This document shows positions 42,205-49,024 of a stretch of 59,362 bases of DNA, one piece after another. The position numbers and the translations under genes are program-made. Every line of letters starts with the position of its first letter. Positions within the stretch are counted from its first letter, which is position 1. Below the pieces are notes generated by a model. The model saw only the letters and a program-made list of their open reading frames with translations. It searched no databases and had not been told where the DNA came from. The stretch is taken from NCBI GenBank assembly GCA_017469845.1, contig JAFUFP010000062.1:1-59362 (forward strand), in the 5' to 3' direction. Source of the stretch: Bacteroidales bacterium. Its GTDB lineage: Bacteria > Bacteroidota > Bacteroidia > Bacteroidales > UBA932.

Positions 42205-42239
42205 GAAAACAGGTATCCGTCTTGGGGACACCTGTTTTC
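42205..42239 (-). terminator. Terminator of the DUF5723 gene
   Basis: GAAAACAGGT pairs with ACCTGTTTTC (42205-42214 and 42230-42239), with an inner ATCC/GGGA extension, followed on the minus strand by TTTATC. It is about 20 bases after the stop at 42259. Confidence 0.75.
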
Positions 42240-42258
42240 TTCTCAATACGTGAACCTT

Positions 42259-43617
42259 TTATCCGTTGGACCTTCTGTACAGAGGGAAGCTGACACCGAA
42301 GCTCATTCCGATATTGGACTTGTTGATAGGAATCATCTGAGGGGTCACCCTGAATGCATAAGTGTCAATTCCCCAGAAGATGTTGAATCCTTTCGCATGT
42401 ACGTCGAATGCACCTCCTAAGGACCAACCGAAGTTGTGTTTCGCGCCGCTCAGATCAAGGCTCAACCATTTGAGCGGATTCCAGCATCCGAAAAGACGCA
42501 CTTCGTTGTATCCATAGAAGCGGTAAGGCCTGTAGGTGTACAGCAGCGCCGCAGAAATGTTCTTGTTGAAGGGCATTTTGTACTTTGCTCCCAGGTTGAA
42601 ACTCAGGGGGAGCGTCTCGAAAGAGTTCAGCTTCTTGTCCTGTACCAGGAAATCGAACGCATCGGCGATCTCCCTTATCGGCTGGAAATCGTCATCGGGG
42701 TCAATATCCTCACGGTTGGGATCGTAGACGTATTGGGCGTCTGATTTTCCGTATACCTTGTCGAACCATTTGATTCCACCCAGATCGAGAAGAGATGCGG
42801 AGAGGATAAGGTTGTCCGTCAGAGGGTACTCTGCGCCAAGGTCAAGAGCGACCCCCAAGCCTCCGAATTTTATCTTGTATCGGTTGACGCCGATGCTCCC
42901 CAGATCAACTTTCCTGATCCCGTCTTTCTCTTTCACATCATAAGTGACCAGACCTCCTGCGAACTCGACATCGGCTTGGACATCCTGGACCCAGCCATTT
43001 CCTGAAGTGTCAAGGGTGATGTCCCTTGCGCGGAATCTGCCGTGTCCCAACCCTATGAGGGGTTTGACCCTGATGCCGTATTTGAGTTTCCCCCAATTGC
43101 GGGTCTGTCCGTATGAGAGTTCCAGGTAGTTGTCCAGGCCGGCATCAAGCCCACTGAGATTGAAAAAATCCTTGGCCTTCACGCCTTCCTTGAGTAAACT
43201 CACGTAATCATAAGGAACCCTTGCGTGTCCTGCGTATTTGAGGGTGACATCCACGGTGTGGTAAATGTTTCCTCTTTTGAAGCCGGTGGCGAAGATTCCG
43301 AAGTCGAGATTCGCATCTATTCTGGCCCCTTTGGCGGGGAACTTGTTCATGACCTCGCTGGCGGGAATACCCTTGTTGAGGGCGGTTACCAGATAGTCAT
43401 GATAGGGGTAAAAGATGTCGGACAGGCCGATATTGCTTCTCCAATTGGCGGATGCGATACTGAGCAGTCCCGTTCTGAAATCCGTGGTGTCGGTGAATGC
43501 GGGATTCTGCCTATAAGCGAGATGATATCCTTCAAGGAAATATCCTGACTGGAAATTCTGTGCGAAAACTCCTGCGGAGACGAGCGCCAGAGCGCATGCT
43601 ACAATAATCTTTCTCAT
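42259..43617 (-). CDS. DUF5723-family outer-membrane beta-barrel protein
   Basis: The 452-residue protein has a Sec signal (MRKIIVACALALVSAGVFA) and a mature part made of alternating amphipathic strands with aromatic girdles (GYFLEGYHLAYRQNPAF, GIRVKPLIGLGHGRFRARD), ending in FGVSFPLYRRSNG, a barrel-type terminus. It resembles the DUF5723 group, related to PorV/PorP-like barrels of Bacteroidetes. Function unknown; porin-like or secretion-linked roles are inference. It follows a large lipoprotein gene by 6 bases. Confidence 0.8.
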   Translation of the reverse strand: MRKIIVACALALVSAGVFAQNFQSGYFLEGYHLAYRQNPAFTDTTDFRTGLLSIASANWRSNIGLSDIFYPYHDYLVTALNKGIPASEVMNKFPAKGARIDANLDFGIFATGFKRGNIYHTVDVTLKYAGHARVPYDYVSLLKEGVKAKDFFNLSGLDAGLDNYLELSYGQTRNWGKLKYGIRVKPLIGLGHGRFRARDITLDTSGNGWVQDVQADVEFAGGLVTYDVKEKDGIRKVDLGSIGVNRYKIKFGGLGVALDLGAEYPLTDNLILSASLLDLGGIKWFDKVYGKSDAQYVYDPNREDIDPDDDFQPIREIADAFDFLVQDKKLNSFETLPLSFNLGAKYKMPFNKNISAALLYTYRPYRFYGYNEVRLFGCWNPLKWLSLDLSGAKHNFGWSLGGAFDVHAKGFNIFWGIDTYAFRVTPQMIPINKSNIGMSFGVSFPLYRRSNG

Positions 43618-43623
43618 ATGCTG

Positions 43624-45417
43624 TTACATCCCGCTGATTATAAGTATTGTCTGCTGCCTTACCTTGTTCAGGTAATTGAAATATTTGATCAACTTGGGAT
43701 CCACCGTCAAGCCTTCAGGCACCTCAATGACAATGTTTCTCAGGGCTATAGCCTGTTTTTCATTGAGAGGGGTGTTTGTCATGACTCCTCCACCGATACT
43801 GAAGTTGATGCGCATTCCGTCGAAAGGAACGATGGTATCCGTATTGAATCCTATCTCAATCTCGGACGTCGTCGGATTGTCGAGGGTTCCGGCCTTTATG
43901 TCGCTTTTCACGACAGGGGAATATTCCTCAACGATATTGCCGTCCTTGTCTATCATCTCGACATGGAGATTGAGGTCAACCGGGATAGTGTTGATCGCGT
44001 CCATCTTTATCTTCAGGGGGCTGATGTAATCCAAAGCCATCGTCGTATCAACGTTGAATCCATGGATGTCCCTGTCGATCGCTACTGAAGCGTCCTTTCC
44101 CAGGCGAAGGGGCATGATCGCACGTGTGGTCACGTTGAAACCGTAGTCGACTTCCGGTTGGATCTTCACCCAATCATCATCCTGACTCACTTGAACGCTG
44201 CCGAATGCGACGACCATGATGGATTCTTTCTCCCTGAAGGTGTCAAGGAGCCCGTCTATCTTATAGGTGATGGCTCCTTCCGGGGCGTTCTCTCCGCTTC
44301 CGGAGAAATACAGGCTGGTATTCATCTTGGGAGGGAAATAGATGCCGGGCTTGCCGTAGAATTTCCCCATGGGGAATTCCCCGAGAGTGTCCATCTCGTC
44401 ATCATAAATCCTCAAAATGGCGCTGTAGTCCACACCCGCGGGGTATTGGCTTTCCACCTGGAATTCACATTCGAGGTCATATGGCTCCAGGTCCGCGAAT
44501 TCCGTGAGAAGGTTGAGGGTCATCGGGAACTTCATGAGGTTGAGTACGACGGGGGTTTCACCGAGTTTCACTTCAGCGGTGTCGAACTTCCCCTGAGGAA
44601 TGTATACGGAGGCTTTGCCTTTGAGGGTATGGTCTCCGCTCAGTTCCATATCGGAATCCGCGGATGAAAGCTTTATACCACCTTTGAGGGTGATGGTACC
44701 CTCCATGTCCATTTCGCTCTCCTCCGGAACGTCAATCCCATCATTGACGAAAAGCCTGTTGACGACGACGAAGGTGGAAAGACCACCGGATACCGTAAAA
44801 TCCTCGTCGAGTGTCATAACATGGTCGGAGGTCTGTGTGAACGGGCTGAAGACATTGGAGATGAAAGCCCAGTCGGGTAAGATTATCTGGGTTCCCTTGC
44901 ACAGAGTGAATCCTTTGAGTTCATCTATGTAGAGGGAGAGATCCCAGATCATCGGTTCAAGGTTCACTTCTCTGACCGCCTTGATCTTTGTTCCGAGACC
45001 CTTCGTCTGCAAAGAGAACTTCATCGGAACTTCCGCCTTGATTTCGGTTGATTTCCAACCGGACGGGAAAGTCGCGGGAATCTCGACGGCGTTTTCATTG
45101 TGGGAACTCACGATGGCCAAGGAATCGATCAGATACTCCACCTGGTTCTTCGAAGAGTCAATCATCACGCAAAGATTTCCTCCTTCGTCGAAATCCAGGA
45201 TGTCGGATTTTTTGATCAGTTGTTTTTGGATCTTGACCAGGCTGCGGACGACAGGACCGATTGAGACCGGTTCCAGCGAACCTATGGGAAGAGTGGCTCC
45301 GGGAACGACAGTCACTGTCATGTCCTTCTCATCCCTCAAATCGTAATCTCTGTCGATGGAACATGCCGATAGGGCAAGCAAAGATGCGGCAAAGATGCGA
45401 AAGAATTTTTTTGCCAT
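43624..45417 (-). CDS. Large Bacteroidales lipoprotein of unknown function
   Basis: The 597-residue lipoprotein has its lipobox at LALSAC. The mature sequence is beta-rich and repetitive in style (TVTVVPGATLPIGSLEPVSI, LVKIQKQLIKKSDILDFDE) without enzyme motifs. I do not recognise a defined domain. It is transcribed just upstream of the DUF5723 barrel gene (6-base gap), so the two may form an outer-membrane barrel plus surface or periplasmic lipoprotein partner (inference). Confidence 0.7.
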   Translation of the reverse strand: MAKKFFRIFAASLLALSACSIDRDYDLRDEKDMTVTVVPGATLPIGSLEPVSIGPVVRSLVKIQKQLIKKSDILDFDEGGNLCVMIDSSKNQVEYLIDSLAIVSSHNENAVEIPATFPSGWKSTEIKAEVPMKFSLQTKGLGTKIKAVREVNLEPMIWDLSLYIDELKGFTLCKGTQIILPDWAFISNVFSPFTQTSDHVMTLDEDFTVSGGLSTFVVVNRLFVNDGIDVPEESEMDMEGTITLKGGIKLSSADSDMELSGDHTLKGKASVYIPQGKFDTAEVKLGETPVVLNLMKFPMTLNLLTEFADLEPYDLECEFQVESQYPAGVDYSAILRIYDDEMDTLGEFPMGKFYGKPGIYFPPKMNTSLYFSGSGENAPEGAITYKIDGLLDTFREKESIMVVAFGSVQVSQDDDWVKIQPEVDYGFNVTTRAIMPLRLGKDASVAIDRDIHGFNVDTTMALDYISPLKIKMDAINTIPVDLNLHVEMIDKDGNIVEEYSPVVKSDIKAGTLDNPTTSEIEIGFNTDTIVPFDGMRINFSIGGGVMTNTPLNEKQAIALRNIVIEVPEGLTVDPKLIKYFNYLNKVRQQTILIISGM

Positions 45418-45453
45418 TGTTGATAGGGTGTATTTTGGTTATGAATGCGGCTA

Positions 45454-45461
45454 CAAAAATA
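45454..45461 (-). promoter_or_regulatory. -7 box TATTTTTG for the lipoprotein/barrel operon
   Basis: CAAAAATA on the plus strand, 36 bases before the minus-strand start at 45417. The rest of the 45418-45651 gap shows only AT-rich sequence and a weak plus-strand candidate near 45620. Confidence 0.5.
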
Positions 45462-45651
45462 TGTATTTTTTTTCAAGTATCTCCTCCGGAGTATATCACG
45501 AATACTACATTTAGCGTCCGCAAATGCATATTTTGTGAGTTTTGTGGGCCTTTGATCATTCTGTCGTGGAGCAAGAATCCGCCCTCTTGCGGGAAGAAGT
45601 GATTCCTTTTCCGAAATAATTCGTAACTTCCTCCCGTAAATCAATTATCCC

Positions 45652-46335
45652 ATGAAACGTTTGCTCGCTCCCATCGTATTCCTTTTGGGCCTTACGGCCT
45701 TCGCCCAGGGCGGTTACGAAGCCGTTTATCAGCAGACATTGGCTCTTCCGGACGAAGTCAAAAATATCGAAGACGAGGCGGTACGCCGCACCCTCACAGA
45801 ACAGTACGAGGCTATAAAGAACCCGTATACCCTTCTGTGTTATGACGGGAAGACCCTCTTCAGCCCGGTCAACATCACAAAGGCCGTACTCGGTACGAGG
45901 TCGATCATATATGTCGATCCGTCTTCGGGCGAAAAGATCACGAAGGAGGACGTCATGGGCAAAGCCTACCTTGTGAAGGAAGACTATGTTCCGGAAAAAT
46001 GGACGGTTCTTGACGAGACTGCGGAAATCGGTGGCTATCATTGCAAGAAGGCGGTCAGGGGATTTGAAGGGGAGTTCACCGCATGGTTCACGGAAGAGAT
46101 ACCGGTCCATGCGGGTCCCATGGGATACTGCTCCCTTCCCGGCCTTATCGTGAAGCTCGAGATGGAAAGCATGACCTTCACCCTTTCTTCAGTGAAGTCT
46201 TCAGAGAAACTGTCGCTCAAGGCACCTTCCGGCGGGAAGAAAGTTTCCCGAGATGAACTGGATGAGATAATTGTCGAAAAAGCCCGTTCGATGAGCAACG
46301 GAACCGGCGGCAGGGTAAAGGTGGTTGATCTTTGA
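45652..46335 (+). CDS. GLPGLI family secreted protein
   Basis: The 227-residue protein has a Sec signal (MKRLLAPIVFLLGLTAFAQ). The family-naming motif appears as YCSLPGLIVKLE at about 160-171, preceded by GGYHCKKAVRGFEGEFTAWF, the usual CxKA...W pattern. GLPGLI proteins are Bacteroidetes-specific periplasmic or surface proteins with no established activity. It stands alone between a divergent lipoprotein gene and the ThrE-type exporter. Confidence 0.88.
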   Translation: MKRLLAPIVFLLGLTAFAQGGYEAVYQQTLALPDEVKNIEDEAVRRTLTEQYEAIKNPYTLLCYDGKTLFSPVNITKAVLGTRSIIYVDPSSGEKITKEDVMGKAYLVKEDYVPEKWTVLDETAEIGGYHCKKAVRGFEGEFTAWFTEEIPVHAGPMGYCSLPGLIVKLEMESMTFTLSSVKSSEKLSLKAPSGGKKVSRDELDEIIVEKARSMSNGTGGRVKVVDL

Positions 46336-46386
46336 CGGTGGACCCTCTATCTGCATTTTTCCTAAAAGCATAATAACCAAAAAGCC

Positions 46387-46394
46387 TATCTTTG
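46387..46394 (+). promoter_or_regulatory. -7 box TATCTTTG for the ThrE-type exporter gene
   Basis: Perfect TAnnTTTG ending only 4 bases before the ATG at 46399, which implies a leaderless or nearly leaderless mRNA if it is the true promoter. No -33 box is clear. Confidence 0.5.
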
Positions 46395-46398
46395 CCGT

Positions 46399-47682
46399 AT
46401 GGAAGAAAAGGCGGATCTTTCGGAAGTTCTTTCCGTAGCCTCCGAGGCTGGACATATATTGCTTGAAAACGGGGCGGAGATATCCAGGGTTGAGGATATC
46501 ATGTCCCGCATATCCTCGTATTATGGCGTTGACTCGGGAAATTTCTTCGTGTTGAGCAACGGCATCTTCACGACCGGATCCCAGAGCAAAGTCGAGAAGT
46601 CGGGTGGTCAAGCCGCGACATACGCCAATGTCGAATTCATTCCTCTTCGCGGAATCCAGCTGAGCAAAGTCATAGACGTGAACCGGCTGAGCTACGACAT
46701 AGTCGCCGGCAAGTGCACCCTTGCTCAGGCGAAGAAAAGGCTTGACCAGATACGTGACCGTGGCCCGAAACCTTCATGGGAGCTGGGGCTCGGCTACGCC
46801 TTCGGTAGCGGAGGTTTCTGCGCCGTTTTCGGTGGAGGCTTCCCCGAGTGCGGGGCCGCCGCCGTTGTCGGCGTGGTTCTTTTCCTTTGGGTGAATTACG
46901 TCAGTTCCCGGTATCTTTCCAAGATAGTCGCCGGAATTTCCAATTCTTTGGTCGCGACCCTTTGCAGCATAATCCTCTTCAAGGCGGGCTTCGGCCATAG
47001 CCTGAGCAACATAATCATAGGAACACTTATGCCGCTCGTCCCCGGAGTCCCTTTCGTGAACGGTGTGAGAGATTTGGCGAATTCCGATTACATAGCTGGC
47101 CTGACGAGGTTGACGGACGCCATGATAGGCTTCGTCAGCATCGCCGCTGGAGTTTCCGCCGCCTTCCTGTTTGACGGCTGGGTCAGCGGGGGAATGATTT
47201 CTTTGGGCCGTATGATAGCGAGCCAGGATACTTACAGCCTCCTTGTCCAGGCCCTCTGCGCTGGCGTAGGAACCGTGTCTTTCGCGGCGTTGTTCGGCGT
47301 TCCTAGGGATCTGTACAAAGCTGCCGGAGTGGTCGGCGTCCTGGTGTGGCTCTGTTATCTTGTGGTTTACCGTTATGCGGGATTGACCCCTCCGGTTTCC
47401 ACACTGGTGGCCGCTTTTCTCGCGTGCATCGTTTCCCGTTATGCGGCGATCCCGTTCAAGTCCCCCGGAAATGTTTTCGTGATCTGCGGAATATTCACCC
47501 TTGTTCCCGGAGCTGGACTATTCTGGTCGATGTACTATCTCCTGTCCAGCGAATTCGACCTGGCCCTTGATGCCGGCTTTATGGCCGGGAAAGTGGCCAT
47601 CGCCGTTGTCTTCGGAATCATTCTCGGAATGGAACTTCCCCAGCGGCTTTTTTCACGCAGGAAGAAGTCCCCGAAAGATTAG
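46399..47682 (+). CDS. ThrE-family threonine/serine exporter (fused DUF1212-DUF3815)
   Basis: The 427-residue membrane protein has a cytoplasmic N-domain (about 5-125) with the family motif AGHILLENGAEISRVEDIM, then about ten hydrophobic segments, the first set (about 130-260) belonging to the ThrE/DUF1212 part with MPLVPGVPFVNGVRDL and the second (about 290-415) to the DUF3815-like part with FTLVPGAGLFWSMYYL. Other bacteria split these into two proteins; here they are fused. It would export threonine or serine, fitting the threonine-pathway genes just downstream, though those have their own promoter. Confidence 0.88.
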   Translation: MEEKADLSEVLSVASEAGHILLENGAEISRVEDIMSRISSYYGVDSGNFFVLSNGIFTTGSQSKVEKSGGQAATYANVEFIPLRGIQLSKVIDVNRLSYDIVAGKCTLAQAKKRLDQIRDRGPKPSWELGLGYAFGSGGFCAVFGGGFPECGAAAVVGVVLFLWVNYVSSRYLSKIVAGISNSLVATLCSIILFKAGFGHSLSNIIIGTLMPLVPGVPFVNGVRDLANSDYIAGLTRLTDAMIGFVSIAAGVSAAFLFDGWVSGGMISLGRMIASQDTYSLLVQALCAGVGTVSFAALFGVPRDLYKAAGVVGVLVWLCYLVVYRYAGLTPPVSTLVAAFLACIVSRYAAIPFKSPGNVFVICGIFTLVPGAGLFWSMYYLLSSEFDLALDAGFMAGKVAIAVVFGIILGMELPQRLFSRRKKSPKD

Positions 47683-47821
47683 TGGGGCATTCCTTGCCTT
47701 GTTTTCCGCGTTCCCCACGTTCCGGACTTTCTTTCCGCTCTTTCTTGCACGGGAAAAGTATTTTTCATACATTTGCCCGCAGATATGATCAATTCGTCTT
47801 TCATTGCGCTCCTTTCAATCC

Positions 47822-47880
47822 GAATGCATCGTAAAGATGCATAGTTAAGTCATATCCGTCCCCGAAGAGGGGGATTTCCC
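47822..47880 (+). terminator. Two hairpins upstream of the metX promoter
   Basis: ATGCATC-GTAAA-GATGCAT (47824-47842) and CCCC-GAAGA-GGGG (47860-47872) lie 140-190 bases after the exporter stop. T-runs are weak, so termination is only a guess. The remainder of 47683-47821 shows nothing I can support. Confidence 0.35.
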
Positions 47881-47892
47881 ACAAATTAATAT

Positions 47893-47900
47893 TAATTTTG
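47893..47900 (+). promoter_or_regulatory. -7 box TAATTTTG of the metX-thrA-asd operon
   Basis: Perfect TAnnTTTG. Transcription would start near 47906, exactly where the structured leader begins. Confidence 0.6.
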
Positions 47901-47905
47901 CAACC

Positions 47906-47947
47906 CGCCCAGAGGTTTATTGTGTCCGCCAAGGCACAAAATGGGCG
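47906..47947 (+). promoter_or_regulatory. Structured leader of metX, possible small riboswitch
   Basis: CGCCCA (47906-47911) pairs with TGGGCG (47942-47947). Inside, TTGTG (47920-47924) pairs with CACAA (47935-47939), and CC with GG across a one-base bulge closes a GCCAA loop. The 5' internal loop GAGGTTTA is unpaired and free for tertiary contacts. The AAGGAG ribosome-binding site (47961-47966) follows. The whole leader is about 66 bases, the size range of compact SAM-binding aptamers, but I cannot match it to a known class. Confidence 0.4.
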
Positions 47948-47971
47948 TCAGCGTGTACTCAAGGAGCATTT

Positions 47972-49012
47972 ATGATAAAGCAAACATATAAGTACGAAGG
48001 AAAATTCCAGTGCGAGGAAGGAGGGGTTCTTGACGGAATACAGATAACCTACCATTGCAGCCGGGAGAAGTATTCCGGAGAAAAGGTGATCTGGATTTGC
48101 CATGCCCTCACAGCTTCGTCGGATGTAGAAGACTGGTGGCCGGAACTCGTCGGGAAGGGCAAACTTTTCGATCCTGATGAGTTTTTCATCGTATGCTGCA
48201 ATATGCTTGGAAGCTGTTACGGAACGACGGGACCATCCAGCATCGACCCTTCGACCGGAAAACCCTATTATCTTACATTCCCGAGAGTGACGGTCAGGGA
48301 TATCGTCCGCACCCAGAATATCATAAGGGAACACCTCGGAATTGAAAAGATCGATTTTCTGATCGGCGCAAGCATCGGAGGTTTCCAGGCGCTGGAGTAT
48401 TCGATAATGTATCCGGACGTCGTGTTGAGGGCGGCATACATCGCAACGCTCGACAGGGTCACCCCTTGGCTCACCGCTTTCGAAGAATCCCAGAGGATGG
48501 CTCTTGAAGCTGACCGGACGTTCCGTGAGTGCGCTTCCCTCGAAGGAGGAAAAGAAGGTCTGAAATGCGCCCGTACGATAGCCCTCATTTCTTACAGGAA
48601 TGATGACGGCTACAACCGCAAGCAGTTCGAGACTGACGATGACGTGATGTTCCCCGACAGGGCGGCATCATATCAGAGATATCAGGGAAAGAAACTTGCC
48701 AACCGCTTCGACGCCTATTCGTATTGGTATTTGGCTTACGGTGTGGACAGCGAAAATGTCGGTCGCGGAAGAGGCGGAGTCGCGAAAGCGCTTTCCACCA
48801 TCAAGGCCAAAACGATGACTGTGTCAATAGACAGCGACCTCATTTTCCCGGCCCGGGACATGGCCCGCATGGCGGAGATGATCCCCGGTACGGAATATCA
48901 CATGATAACATCACATTACGGACATGACGGATTCCTGTTGGAATACGACCAGCTGACGGAGCTTTTCCTTCCTGTCCTCGATGAAATCAGAGCAACACAG
49001 CAGAACATATAA
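47972..49012 (+). CDS. metX: Homoserine O-acetyltransferase
   Basis: The 346-residue alpha/beta hydrolase-fold enzyme acetylates homoserine for methionine synthesis. Visible: HALTASSDVEDWW, CCNMLGSCYGTTGPSS, nucleophile Ser134 in GASIGG, and the C-terminal DSDLIFPARDM and HYGHDGFLLE holding the catalytic Asp and His. First in an operon with thrA (12-base gap) and asd (4-base overlap), which supply its substrate. It is preceded by AAGGAG and the leader hairpin. MetX homologues can prefer succinyl-CoA; the acyl donor is assumed. Confidence 0.94.
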   Translation: MIKQTYKYEGKFQCEEGGVLDGIQITYHCSREKYSGEKVIWICHALTASSDVEDWWPELVGKGKLFDPDEFFIVCCNMLGSCYGTTGPSSIDPSTGKPYYLTFPRVTVRDIVRTQNIIREHLGIEKIDFLIGASIGGFQALEYSIMYPDVVLRAAYIATLDRVTPWLTAFEESQRMALEADRTFRECASLEGGKEGLKCARTIALISYRNDDGYNRKQFETDDDVMFPDRAASYQRYQGKKLANRFDAYSYWYLAYGVDSENVGRGRGGVAKALSTIKAKTMTVSIDSDLIFPARDMARMAEMIPGTEYHMITSHYGHDGFLLEYDQLTELFLPVLDEIRATQQNI

Positions 49013-49024
49013 AACGGACAACAT

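Noticed and set aside
47906..47971. Assignment of the metX leader to a named SAM riboswitch class
   Set aside because: I could not align it with the conserved cores of SAM-I, SAM-II or SAM-V from memory, so it is reported only as an unclassified structured leader.
47941..47991. 16-codon upstream ORF (MGVSVYSRSIYDKANI) overlapping the metX start
   Set aside because: It starts inside the 3' arm of the leader hairpin without a ribosome-binding site, and contains no run of Met or Thr codons expected of an attenuation peptide.
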